A stretch of DNA of 46,331 nt. It comes from Richelia sp. SL_2_1 (GTDB taxonomy: Bacteria > Cyanobacteriota > Cyanobacteriia > Cyanobacteriales > Nostocaceae). This document shows, in pieces, positions 26,137 to 34,696 of the stretch. Where the stretch lies: contig JAAUSO010000037.1 in NCBI GenBank assembly GCA_012033205.1, forward strand, positions 1 to 46,331. The letters run 5' to 3'. The number at the start of each line of letters is the position of its first letter. The stretch's first letter is position 1. The notes beneath the pieces are model-generated. The model saw only the letters and a list, made by a program, of their open reading frames with translations. It was not told the DNA's origin and did not search any database. A program made the translations under genes and the position numbers.

Positions 26137-27819
26137 ATGCAACTTGTTCACGGCTTACATTTTAGGAACCTGCGCGGGGATTTATTTGGTGGTTTGACTG
26201 CTGCAATTGTTGCTTTACCATTAGCTTTAGCGTTTGGGGTTTCAGTATCACCGGATGATGGAGCAATTATGGGGCTGTACGGTGCTGTTTTTATTGGTTT
26301 TTTTGCAGCATTGTTCGGTGGAACTCCAGCGCAAATTTCCGGTCCCACAGGTCCGATGACGGTAGTAATGGCGACAGTGTTTAGTACCCTCGTGAATAAA
26401 AATCCAGAGACGGGTTTAGGGATGGCTTTTACAGTGGTGATGTTGGGAGGAATATTTCAAATTATTTTTGGAGTGTTGCGTTTAGGGAAATATATCACCT
26501 TAATGCCTTACACCGTCATTTCCGGTTTTATGTCGGGGATTGGATTTATTATTTTATTTCTCCAAATCGGACCATTTTTTGGACATCCAGGTTCTGCAAA
26601 TGTAATTCAATCGCTGCAAAATCTTTCCAAGTTTGTAAATAATCCCAATCCGGTAGCAACAGGTTTGGGTGCTTTAACGCTAATTATAGTATTTGGTTCT
26701 CCTGCAAAATTAAATCGGATTATTCCCGCACCTTTATTAGCCTTGGTTGTTTGTACGCTGATTTCCGTTTTTGTATTTCCCGATAGCGGTATCCCAATCA
26801 TCGGCAAGATTCCCACAGGTTTACCCAAGCTGCGATTACCGTTATTTGATCTAGATCAAATCCGGAACATGGTAGGTTATGGTTTCATGTTGGCAACTTT
26901 AGGCTCTATAGACTCGCTGTTAACCTCCTTAGTGGCGGACAATATTACCCGTACAACTCATGATTCCGATAAAGAATTAATCGGACAAGGAATCGGTAAC
27001 TTATTCGCCGGTTTATTCGGAGGATTACCGGGTGCAGGTGCAACAATGCGAACCGTTGTCAACGTCCGTGCTGGGGGGAAAACTCCGATTTCGGGGATGG
27101 TTCACGCTTTAGTGCTGTTAGTAATTGTTCTCGGTGCAGGGAAATTAACCGAAAATATTCCGAATTCAGTCTTAGCGGGTATTTTAATCAAAGTTGGTAT
27201 CGATATTATCGATTGGAGTTTTCTGAAACGCGCCCATATGATATCAATGCGGGCAACTTGGTTAATGTATGGGGTATTATTTCTCACAGTTTTTGTCGAT
27301 TTAATTACTGCTGTCGCGGTGGGAGTATTTTGTGCTAATTTATTAACTCTCAAGCGTTTATCCGATTTACAAGCCAAAGAAGTTCAAGCAGTCACAATTC
27401 CTAATCAGAATAATCACAAATTGCGTTTGAGTAGTAGAGAAGAAGAGATTTTAAAGCAAGCCAGAGGTCGGATTTTATTATTTCATCTTAGTGGTCCGAT
27501 GAGTTTTGGTGCAGCAAAAGCCATCTCGCAGCAAATGTCAATTGTAGAAGATTATGATATTTTAATTTTGGAATTAAGCGAAGTACCTTATGTTGGTGTA
27601 ACTGCTAGTTTAGCTATAGAAAACATGGTTAAAGAAGCCTACGAAAATCGACGAACAGTATATCTTGTCGGGGCTAGCGGTATAGTAGAAGATAGATTGT
27701 TACGCTTGAAAATCTTGCGACGAGTACTAGAACAAAATCCAGTAGCTACACGTTTAGAAGCTTTAGAAAAAGGGATAGTTCTTGTTAGTCAGCATCAGGG
27801 AAATTCGAGTAATGGTTAG
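26137..27819 (+). CDS. SulP-family anion transporter with STAS domain (BicA-like)
   Basis: The 560 residues form about 12-14 transmembrane helices in the SLC26/SulP fold, followed by a cytoplasmic STAS domain (about 440-550, ILLFHLSGPMSFGAAKAI to VGVTASLAIENMV). It opens HFRNLRGDLFGGLTAAIVAL and carries SGPTGPMTVVMATVFSTLV, the segment lining the anion site. GSIDSLLTSLVADNITRTTH is also present. These segments resemble BicA, the sodium-dependent bicarbonate importer of cyanobacteria. Sulfate or other anion transport cannot be excluded from sequence. If it is BicA-like, it feeds the carbon-concentrating mechanism at the plasma membrane. It stands alone, with a 271-base AT-rich gap upstream that shows no gene. 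Confidence 0.88.
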   Translation: MQLVHGLHFRNLRGDLFGGLTAAIVALPLALAFGVSVSPDDGAIMGLYGAVFIGFFAALFGGTPAQISGPTGPMTVVMATVFSTLVNKNPETGLGMAFTVVMLGGIFQIIFGVLRLGKYITLMPYTVISGFMSGIGFIILFLQIGPFFGHPGSANVIQSLQNLSKFVNNPNPVATGLGALTLIIVFGSPAKLNRIIPAPLLALVVCTLISVFVFPDSGIPIIGKIPTGLPKLRLPLFDLDQIRNMVGYGFMLATLGSIDSLLTSLVADNITRTTHDSDKELIGQGIGNLFAGLFGGLPGAGATMRTVVNVRAGGKTPISGMVHALVLLVIVLGAGKLTENIPNSVLAGILIKVGIDIIDWSFLKRAHMISMRATWLMYGVLFLTVFVDLITAVAVGVFCANLLTLKRLSDLQAKEVQAVTIPNQNNHKLRLSSREEEILKQARGRILLFHLSGPMSFGAAKAISQQMSIVEDYDILILELSEVPYVGVTASLAIENMVKEAYENRRTVYLVGASGIVEDRLLRLKILRRVLEQNPVATRLEALEKGIVLVSQHQGNSSNG

Positions 27820-27823
27820 TTAT

Positions 27824-27946
27824 AGGACTTACGCAACTGGCATATTTTATTGTAGGGTGCTGTGACACTTATAGAAATTCTGAACGTAGTAATAATGCTT
27901 GTAGTGTCACGCACCAACTACCGATTGTGACACTTGCGTAAGTCCT
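27824..27946. mobile_element. MITE-like element (123 bp) with AGGACTTACGCAA terminal inverted repeats
   Basis: The terminal arms AGGACTTACGCAA and TTGCGTAAGTCCT are perfect over 13 bp and 15/16 when extended. An internal near-palindrome (GTGCTGTGACACT / AGTGTCACGCAC) adds further stem. AGTTAT occurs at 27818-27823 and 27948-27953, almost flush with the ends, a possible target duplication. There is no coding capacity, so mobility would need a transposase elsewhere. Confidence 0.75.
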
Positions 27947-28121
27947 GAGTTATTTGAACCTAGTTTAATCAAGTTTAATTCCGTTGTAATCCTTGAATCG
28001 TTCACCGCGATATCAAACCCAGAAATATTTTACTCACAAACCGTTCCGGCAATAGCATTTTAACGTCGGGTAATTCCTGTAGTCAAATCCAATTAATTTT
28101 CGATTTGAGATTTTGCATTAA

Positions 28122-28823
28122 TTACCCAACTTTGGCAACAACATCGGGATTATTTGCCAAACGTCCATCTTCCATGTATATAATTCTATCAGCGATATCA
28201 AGAATGCGGTTATCGTGGGTAACTAGTAAAATCGTACAACCTTTCTCTTTCGCGAGGCTCTGCATCAATTCCACCACATCACGACCGGATTTTTTATCTA
28301 ATGCCGCTGTCGGCTCGTCAGCAAGAACTATTTTCGGTTCTGCCACTAAAGCTCTTGCGATCGCAACTCTTTGTTTTTGTCCTCCCGATAGGTCATCGGG
28401 GTAATAATTTACACGGTCTCCCAATCCTACCGCTTCCAGCATTTCAATAGAATGTTTTTTCATTTGGGCTGGGGAAATACCTTTGTGTACTTCCAAACCC
28501 ATTCTTACATTTTGCAAAGCTGTTAAACTACCGTGTAAGTTGTGCGCTTGAAAGATATAACCGTTACTGCGTCTTGCTTGCGTTAACTTAAATGCACTAG
28601 CACCGCATAACTCTTGTCCCAAAACCTTTAAACTACCAGATTGAGCAGAGCGCAAACCTCCCGCTAAGGTTAACAGTGTAGTTTTACCAGAACCAGAAGG
28701 TCCCGTCATAATGATGATTTCACCAGCATTGATTTCTAAATTGATATCAAATAATACCTGCTTGCGGAGTTTTCCCTTACCGAAAAAATGGTCAAGATTT
28801 TCAATAGAAATTACAGAAGACAT
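28122..28823 (-). CDS. devA: DevA-family ABC exporter ATP-binding protein
   Basis: The 233-residue ATPase subunit belongs to a DevBCA exporter. Motifs are Walker A GPSGSGKTT (about 41-49), Q-loop YIFQAHNLHGSL, signature [16 protein letters not shown], Walker B KIVLADEPTAALD and switch VTHD. The start IENLDHFFGKGKLRKQVLFD and the QAHNLHGSLTALQNV segment are typical of DevA. In Nostoc, DevBCA with the outer-membrane HgdD exports heterocyst glycolipids. Several paralogues exist, and their substrates differ or are unknown. It lies downstream of devC and devB on the same strand, next to a divergent TetR regulator, which suggests an inducible efflux role rather than heterocyst development. Confidence 0.93.
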   Translation of the reverse strand: MSSVISIENLDHFFGKGKLRKQVLFDINLEINAGEIIIMTGPSGSGKTTLLTLAGGLRSAQSGSLKVLGQELCGASAFKLTQARRSNGYIFQAHNLHGSLTALQNVRMGLEVHKGISPAQMKKHSIEMLEAVGLGDRVNYYPDDLSGGQKQRVAIARALVAEPKIVLADEPTAALDKKSGRDVVELMQSLAKEKGCTILLVTHDNRILDIADRIIYMEDGRLANNPDVVAKVG

Positions 28824-28828
28824 GGGAA

Positions 28829-28885
28829 TAGGTTAAAGGTTAAAGGTTAAAGGTTAAAGGTTAAAGGTTAAAGGTTAAAGGTTGA
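28829..28885. repeat. Heptanucleotide array (AAAGGTT), about seven units
   Basis: It starts six bases upstream of the devA ATG, in the devC-devA gap. Confidence 0.9.
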
Positions 28886-28963
28886 CAGTGGTTAGTTGAT
28901 GGTTGACAGTTAATTTCTCACATCCCCCCCCATCACCCCATCAGTCCCAACGATAAATTTAAA

Positions 28964-30144
28964 TTAGAACATATCAGCAGGATCTGCTGACTGGACTTTA
29001 CGAGTTGCGATCGCGCCGGAGATGGCACACATAATTACGGTTAAGATAAATACGGTGGTTGCTCTTGCTATGGTCATGGCGATCGGTAAGTTGGTGGCTT
29101 TTTTTGTTAGTTGATAAAGTCCCAAAGGTAGCAGGGAACCTGGGATAAAACCTAACAGTGCTAAAATCAATGCTTCTTCAAATACTACACCCAATAAGTA
29201 AAAATTGCGATATCCCATTGCTTTGAATGTAGCGTATTCTTTCATATGAGCATTGACATCGGTAGAAAGAACTTGATAAACAATAATTACGCCGACTATA
29301 AATCCCATTGCCGTACCCAAACCAAAGATAAAACCGATGGGAGATTCTGTTGACCAAAAGTTATTTTCAAATTGAATAAATTCTTTATGGGTAAGAACTT
29401 TAATATCGTCAAAATCTCGGAACCGATATTTTAAATCTTGAGCAATTTTTTCAGAATCATAGCCTTCTTCTACATTAATTAAAGCAAGATTAATACTGCT
29501 GGCTTTTCGTTTGGGAAATAATCTTAAAAAATTATCCCCGCTAGTAATTAAATTACCATCCGCACCAAAGGAAGTTCCTAAAAAAACAGTCCTCTCAGGT
29601 TTACACTCCGTCCTTCAATTTCTGTATTTGCAGTTTTTCCTTGTTCAATTTGAGCTATAACTTCTGTATATTTTCCTTTGGTTCCTCTATCAAATAAGTA
29701 AGTATCTGGTAGCTTGATTAATGGCAATTGTTGCTTTAATTCTGGTAAATCTAAAGCCGGTTCATCTGGCTGGATTCCTAATACTTGAATTGAAGTTTCT
29801 TTGCGAGTTTGGGGATTTTTCCATTTTACAACATTCACATACATGGGTTCTGCTGATTTCACCCCCTTTATATCTTTTGCTTGATATAATCTTCGTCGCG
29901 AAAATGTCGATAAACTCTGCATATTTTTAGCTTTAGGACTAATCAATACAATATCTGTATTTAAAGACCTATTCAGTCGAGTATTACTATCAAATAATGC
30001 TCCTTGGAAACCAAGCTGCATGAACATCAAAACATCGGCAAATGCAATACCGGAAATTGCTACTAATAATCTACCTTTTTCATGATTTAATTGCAGCCAT
30101 CCTAAAGGAGTGCGTCGCCGTAATTGTTGAATAAATCCAATCAT
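28964..30144 (-). pseudogene. devC: DevC-family ABC exporter permease, split by a one-base frameshift
   Basis: The inner-membrane permease of the DevBCA exporter is about 393 residues when joined. The N-terminal part (188 codons from 30144) opens with RRRTPLGWLQLNHEKGRLLV, typical of DevC, and carries the first helix and part of the periplasmic domain. It stops at a TAG right after GLFF. The second frame then continues LGTSFGADGNLITSGDNFLR through TESPIGFIFGLGTAMGFIVG and the C-terminal FtsX helices to QSADPADMF. The break is in a run of seven A (29580-29586, plus strand); eight would keep one frame. Every part of the gene is otherwise conserved, so this is a very recent lesion, a slippage site or a base-calling error. 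Confidence 0.88.
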
Positions 30145-30174
30145 AATTAATTTTAGATTTTAGATGTTTTACAC

Positions 30175-30238
30175 AGAAGTCGGGTTTTTATTACAATTGT
30201 CTACTGTGACAGATATTTATCCTAAAAACCCGACTTCT
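30175..30238. repeat. Dispersed hairpin repeat, copy 3
   Basis: AGAAGTCGGGTTTTTA and CTAAAAACCCGACTTCT arms surround a spacer with ACAATTGTCTACTGTGACAG and ATATTTA. It occupies most of the 115-base devB-devC gap. Confidence 0.9.
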
Positions 30239-30259
30239 CAACTCACCAGCTATTACTGT

Positions 30260-31567
30260 TTATTGCTCAATTCTTACTTCAACTTGCAAATTAGTAAACT
30301 TGCTTGCTATCTCCTTATATTTATCATTCAAACTCACACGAACTTCTACAACTTTTGCATCAATATTCTCGCTGGGGTCGGTATTTATAACACTTTGACG
30401 ACGTATTTTGGAACCAATCCAATCCACCGTTCCTTGTAATTCAGTTGGTAAAGAATTACTAGTAATTGTCACTTTTTGTCCGATTTTAACTTTACTAATA
30501 TCTGTTTGATAAACTTCCGCATTCGCATACATCTGAGAGGTTTGTCCAATCTCGACAATCCCGTTATTTGAAACAACTTCCCCCCCACGAGTATGTATTT
30601 CCAACACTTCACCAGCTTGGGGACTCCTGACGTATACTTGTTTGAGCTTCTCTTTAGCTTGATTTACAGCCGCTACAGCATCGTTAACCTCAGCGGATGC
30701 TGCTTGTACGTCTACTGAACGCACTTCCGAAACACTGTTTAATGTCGCTTCCGCTTCGCTAATTTGCTTGCTTCCGGTACTGTTTATCCGTTTTAAAGCA
30801 GTTTCGGCTTCGCTAATTTGTTTGGTTCCTGTCGCTTCAATTCTTGTTAAAATAGCTTTTGCTTCACTAAGTTGTTTCTGGGTTGTTTCCATCCCTAGAC
30901 GCTTGCTATCAAAAACCGAGCGAGATATAGCACCATCGTTATATAGTTTTTCATAGCGTTGATATTCGGCTTGTGCGTTTCTCACTTCCGCTTCAATTCT
31001 CTCAATTGTTGCTTGTTGAGCCGCAATATCCCCTTCTAACTGAGCCTTTAAGCGGATAACTACATCAGCTTGACTCGCTCTGTCACCCTCTAATTGTGCT
31101 TCTAAACGAGCAATTGTCGCTTTTTGAGCCGCAATATCACCGCTTTTTGCTCCCGCTCTCACTTTCGCTAAGTTAGCTTGAGCAATTTTTACCTGTTGTT
31201 CGGCTTTAACAACATCTGCTTGCAGTCTAGCTTTGTTATCGAGAACTGCAATTATTTGTCCAGACTCAATTTTGTCTCCCTCCTTCACCAAAAGTTGTTC
31301 GACTCGATTTTCTTGACTAGATGTCGGTGCGGAAACTTTAACAATCTCTCCATTAGGTTCTAAACTTCCTAAAGCCGTAATGACAGTAATTTCAGGTATC
31401 CTAACTTCAGCTTCTTTTGCTGCATTAATTTCCGCTGTCTGAAATTGCCTGTAAGTCGTGACACCACCAACAGCAATTGTTGCGGTAATTAACACCATCA
31501 ACAGCTGCCGAGAACTCGGTTTGAACGAGAAACTATTATTACTATTCGCTGCTGTATCGCGCACCAT
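30260..31567 (-). CDS. devB: DevB-family (HlyD-type) membrane fusion protein
   Basis: The 435-residue periplasmic adaptor belongs to the DevBCA exporter. A transmembrane anchor lies at about residues 20-40 (LLMVLITATIAVGGVTTY). The first lipoyl half follows (ALGSLEPNGEIVKVSAP, then LLVKEGDKIESGQIIAVLDN). A long coiled-coil hairpin (about 115-300) carries internal duplications AQKATIARLEAQLEGD / AQQATIERIEAEV and RINSTGSKQISEAEATL / RIEATGTKQISEAETAL. The second lipoyl half is VRSPQAGEVLEIHTRGGEVV, and the beta-barrel runs to the end. The GSLEPNGEI motif is characteristic of the DevB family. It is first in a devB-devC-devA transcript and divergent from the TetR regulator. Confidence 0.93.
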   Translation of the reverse strand: MVRDTAANSNNSFSFKPSSRQLLMVLITATIAVGGVTTYRQFQTAEINAAKEAEVRIPEITVITALGSLEPNGEIVKVSAPTSSQENRVEQLLVKEGDKIESGQIIAVLDNKARLQADVVKAEQQVKIAQANLAKVRAGAKSGDIAAQKATIARLEAQLEGDRASQADVVIRLKAQLEGDIAAQQATIERIEAEVRNAQAEYQRYEKLYNDGAISRSVFDSKRLGMETTQKQLSEAKAILTRIEATGTKQISEAETALKRINSTGSKQISEAEATLNSVSEVRSVDVQAASAEVNDAVAAVNQAKEKLKQVYVRSPQAGEVLEIHTRGGEVVSNNGIVEIGQTSQMYANAEVYQTDISKVKIGQKVTITSNSLPTELQGTVDWIGSKIRRQSVINTDPSENIDAKVVEVRVSLNDKYKEIASKFTNLQVEVRIEQ

Positions 31568-31625
31568 TGGGTGCCTCCTGGATACGATAATAAAAATGGA
31601 CTAATCGGTTTAGCTATACTTATAA

Positions 31626-31640
31626 ACTAAACTGTATAGT
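31626..31640. promoter_or_regulatory. Candidate TetR operator overlapping the devB promoter
   Basis: ACTAAACTGTATAGT is a 15-base near-palindrome (6 of 7 half-site positions) in the 122-base gap between devB and the TetR gene. On the minus strand a TTGACA (31648-31653) lies just upstream of it, so the operator covers the spacer and -10 zone of the likely devB promoter. This fits repression by the neighbouring regulator; it is an inference from position and symmetry. Confidence 0.5.
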
Positions 31641-31689
31641 ACAATAATGTCAAGGGGTATTTAACTAAATTCCCCCAACCCTACTCCCT

Positions 31690-32505
31690 ATGAAAGAATC
31701 ACAACTATCCGAAAAAGCCGAAGTTATTTTAAAAGGAGCAATACAAGAATTTTTAGTCCATGGCTTTGCAGCTACAACCATGGATGGAGTCGCAGCGACA
31801 GCTAAAGTATCTAAAACAACGGTGTATAGCTATTTTCAGGATAAGGAAAGTTTATTTTTAGCTTTAATTGAGCGATTAATACAAAAGAAATACCAAGCAG
31901 TATTTAATCCTCAAAAAGCTCAATCAATTCATATAGAAGCAAGCATTCTTCTGCATCGTTTAGCAAACAGTATGTTAGAAGCGATGATGGGCGACCAAGA
32001 AGCGCTAGGATTATTAAGAATAATTATCGGTGAATCAGGACGTTTCCCCCAATTAGCCCAAGCTTTTCTGCGTAACTTTCAAAAATCGGTTTTAAAAGAT
32101 TTAACCCAATTATTCGAGTCTCGTACCGAGCTAAATTTACCCGATGCAGAAGTAGCAGCCAGAATATTCATGGGGACATTTATGCACTTCGTGATGACAA
32201 GTGAAGTGTTACACGGTAAAGATATTATGCCAATCGAACGAGACAGGCTAATTAACAACTTAATTTATTTATTAACGAGCAATCAAACCATTACAGCTAC
32301 AAAACATAAGTCTAATAGATGTAACCGTAGCGATTCAGGTAAATTCCAGCCAGATTACAAATCCGAGCCAAAACGTTTACGTTCCATGAGACTTACTGAT
32401 ACAGCTTGGGAAAAATTAGACTTAATCGCAAAAGAAAATCAACTCAGCCGCAGTGAAGTTATTGAAATGTTTGCTCGTGGTGAAGGATTGGAGGTTAAGG
32501 AATAA
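31690..32505 (+). CDS. TetR/AcrR-family transcriptional regulator with C-terminal RHH-like tail
   Basis: The 271-residue protein has an N-terminal TetR helix-turn-helix. Its recognition part is GFAATTMDGVAATAKVSKTT followed by VYSYFQDKESLFLALIERL (about residues 25-65). The helical ligand-binding domain runs to about 200 and contains a TetR_C-like region (IFMGTFMHFVMTSEVLHG). An additional segment (about 228-271) reads LRSMRLTDTAWEKLDLIAKE then LSRSEVIEMFARGEG, which looks like a ribbon-helix-helix (CopG-type) DNA-binding unit. It is divergent from devBCA and shares the short promoter gap with it, so it very likely controls that exporter. The inducing ligand is unknown. Confidence 0.9.
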   Translation: MKESQLSEKAEVILKGAIQEFLVHGFAATTMDGVAATAKVSKTTVYSYFQDKESLFLALIERLIQKKYQAVFNPQKAQSIHIEASILLHRLANSMLEAMMGDQEALGLLRIIIGESGRFPQLAQAFLRNFQKSVLKDLTQLFESRTELNLPDAEVAARIFMGTFMHFVMTSEVLHGKDIMPIERDRLINNLIYLLTSNQTITATKHKSNRCNRSDSGKFQPDYKSEPKRLRSMRLTDTAWEKLDLIAKENQLSRSEVIEMFARGEGLEVKE

Positions 32506-32506
32506 C

Positions 32507-32567
32507 TTTTGTATATACATGGAGAGCGCTCCAATTTCAGCATTGACTTGTTTTGTATATACACGGA
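32507..32567. repeat. Direct repeat pair TTTTGTATATACAYGGA
   Basis: Two 17-base copies (32507-32523 and 32551-32567, 16/17 identical) start 44 bases apart just after the TetR stop. Each contains the palindrome GTATATAC. They could be operator-like sites or a remnant repeat; no gene is placed to use them except the convergent SDR. Confidence 0.6.
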
Positions 32568-32665
32568 ATAGTTGACAGTTGTTATTTTCCACTATCTACT
32601 AACCACTAACCACTACCCATCCATAGGTTATAACCAACATAACAAGGGTTAATGTCCACTGTCCC

Positions 32666-33426
32666 CTACCACGGTAAACGGCTACCATCCCAAGAGAAAA
32701 ATTCGCCGCTATCTTCTGGTTTCAAGTTAGCTATGACACTGAGTAATTGCTCAACGGTGCGTTTGACGGGGAATAATTTTTCTGGGGGTACGTTGCGTTG
32801 AAATGGCTGGGAAAGGTTGGTATCTGTTGTACCGGGATGCAAAGTTACAACAATGGTTTTGGGGCATCTTCTACTATATTCTATTGCGGTGGTTCGCATA
32901 AACATATTTAATGCTGCTTTCGATGCTCGATATCCATACCATCCACCTAAATTGTTATCACCGATACTACCTACCTTGGCAGAAATACAGGCAAAAATAT
33001 TTTTTTCATCATGCTTAAATAAAGGTTGTAGGTGTTTAGCTAATAAAATTCCTCCCATACTATTTACTTGAAAATAACGGATTAAATTTTCTGGATTAAT
33101 TTGTCGCAGGCTTTTTTCTGGTTGCATTTCATTTTCATGTAAAATTCCTACGCAGTTAATTACTAGATGCAATTTATCTATTTCTGCTGTGATTTTTTCC
33201 ACAACTGCTGATATTTGTGACTCTTGGGTAATATCCATTGAGAAACAAACTAATTTATCGGAATATTCTCTGTGCAGAGTCATTAATTCAGCCGCAGTAT
33301 CAGCATTACGATAGGTAGCGAAAATTCTCGCAATATTATTATCTAGCAATAAAGTTTTGACAAACCCAAGCCAATACCTTGGCTAGCACCGACAATTAAA
33401 GCGTTTGCATTGCGAATTTCTTTCAT
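32666..33426 (-). pseudogene. Short-chain dehydrogenase/reductase (CsgA/C-factor-like), frameshifted near its 5' end
   Basis: The original start is most likely ATG 33426 (MKEIRNANALIVGASQGIG), which holds the cofactor-binding glycine motif GASQGIG. One base is missing from the run at 33362-33364. The frame therefore stops after SKLYC, while the rest continues in another frame from LLLDNNIARIFATYRN. With the base restored, GIGLGFVKTLLLDNN reads smoothly. The remaining frame has the second half of the NAD(P) site (INCVGILHE) and the active-site YRASKAAL (Tyr-x-x-x-Lys). The substrate tail ends FSWDGSRLPW, as in C-factor-type SDRs. Without the repair the protein lacks its cofactor loop and would be inactive. 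The substrate is unknown. It is divergent from the arsenic genes. Confidence 0.85.
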
Positions 33427-33573
33427 TACTGCTAGGACTTATAAGTTATGAGTGTTAGTAATTCGTAGTGGCAGCGTCTCGCTCCCTGTTAGTGCGATAG
33501 CAACGAGTGAAACCCAACCTCTAGCTTGCTCCCTATTTTGCCCAAAAACCATGTATTTAACCACACTACATAT

Positions 33574-33622
33574 ATCAACTTTTTTTGAAATAATAGTATG
33601 ATATTCATCAAGAAAAGTTGAT
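33574..33622. promoter_or_regulatory. Two ArsR-type operator sites upstream of the GAPDH-arsJ operon
   Basis: ATCAA-N6-TTGAA (33574-33589) and ATCAA-N6-TTGAT (33607-33622) start 33 bases apart, about three helical turns. They match the ATCAA-N6-TTGAT form that I recall being reported for the Synechocystis ArsR repressor. They sit 32 bases before the GAPDH ATG, so a bound repressor would block that promoter. The arsR gene itself is not in the window. Confidence 0.7.
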
Positions 33623-33653
33623 TGGTATTTTACAACAAGGAAAATAAAACTAA

Positions 33654-34661
33654 ATGACGATAAAAGTTGCCATTAACGGATTTGGTAGAATTGGTCGGTT
33701 GGATTTGAGAGCGGGGTGGGGTTGCTCGGAAATGGAGTTTGTCCACATCAATGAAATCAACGGAGGAGTGCAGACTTCTGCTCATTTGCTCAAATATGAC
33801 TCGGTTCACGGACGCTGGGACAAGGAAATAACAGCAAAAGATGACCAAATTTTGATTGAAGGTAAGTCTATCAGTTTTAGCGAGTATAGCAAACCGGGGG
33901 ATGTAGACTGGGCTGATTTGGGAGTAGATATCGTCCTGGAATGCTCAGGTAAATTTAAAACCTTTGAAGACTTAGCTCCCTATTTTGAAAAAGGTGTAAA
34001 AAAGGTCATAGTTGCGGCTCCCGTGAAGAAAGAAGCCTTGAATATTGTTATGGGAGTCAATGACCACTTATATGAACCAGAAAAACATCACTTACTCACA
34101 GCAGCATCTTGTACTACCAACTGTTTAGCTCCCATCGTAAAAGTGATTCATGAAGGGTTAGGTATTAAACATGGCTTAATTACCACGATTCATGACCATA
34201 CAAATACGCAGACAATAGTGGATGCTCCCCATAAAGACCTACGACGGGCTAGAGCCACTGGAATGTCTTTAATACCCACGACAACAGGTTCAGCTACAGC
34301 CATTGGACTCATTTATCCTGAATTGAATGGAAAACTCAACGGCTTGGCAGTGCGAGTACCTTTATTGAATGCATCCTTAACAGATTGTGTATTTGAAGTT
34401 ACTAGACCTACAACAGTAGAAGAAGTCAACAGTTTACTCAAAACAGCAGCATCCGGGGAACTTAAAGGAATTTTGGGTTACGAAGAACTACCACTAGTCT
34501 CCATCGACTACAAAGATGATCCTCGTTCATCGATTATTGATGCTCTTTCCACAATGGTGGTGAACCAAACCCAAGTCAAGATTCTCTCTTGGTATGACAA
34601 CGAATGGGGTTATTCCAATCGCATGGTTGAACTAGCTCGAAAAGTCGCTACCACAATTTAG
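33654..34661 (+). CDS. gap: ArsJ-associated glyceraldehyde-3-phosphate dehydrogenase
   Basis: The 335-residue GAPDH has the Rossmann start [12 protein letters not shown], the catalytic Cys in SCTTNCLAP (C153) and the catalytic His in [10 protein letters not shown] (H180). The C-terminal [12 protein letters not shown] is also present. In arsenic operons GAPDH uses arsenate in place of phosphate and makes 1-arseno-3-phosphoglycerate, which ArsJ expels. It differs from housekeeping cyanobacterial Gap1/Gap2 in its N-terminal region ([20 protein letters not shown]), a hallmark of the ArsJ-linked type. arsJ follows after 35 bases, so they form an operon. RBS AAGGAAA precedes the ATG. Expression is probably arsenic-induced through the two upstream operator sites. 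Confidence 0.93.
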   Translation: MTIKVAINGFGRIGRLDLRAGWGCSEMEFVHINEINGGVQTSAHLLKYDSVHGRWDKEITAKDDQILIEGKSISFSEYSKPGDVDWADLGVDIVLECSGKFKTFEDLAPYFEKGVKKVIVAAPVKKEALNIVMGVNDHLYEPEKHHLLTAASCTTNCLAPIVKVIHEGLGIKHGLITTIHDHTNTQTIVDAPHKDLRRARATGMSLIPTTTGSATAIGLIYPELNGKLNGLAVRVPLLNASLTDCVFEVTRPTTVEEVNSLLKTAASGELKGILGYEELPLVSIDYKDDPRSSIIDALSTMVVNQTQVKILSWYDNEWGYSNRMVELARKVATTI

Positions 34662-34696
34662 CTGTCCAATTCCAAATCCTCTCACCCAAAATTCCC

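Noticed and set aside
28122-31567. The heterocyst glycolipid exporter itself
   Set aside because: Several DevBCA paralogues exist per genome, and the divergent TetR gene suggests a stress-type paralogue; no hgd or hgl genes are nearby.
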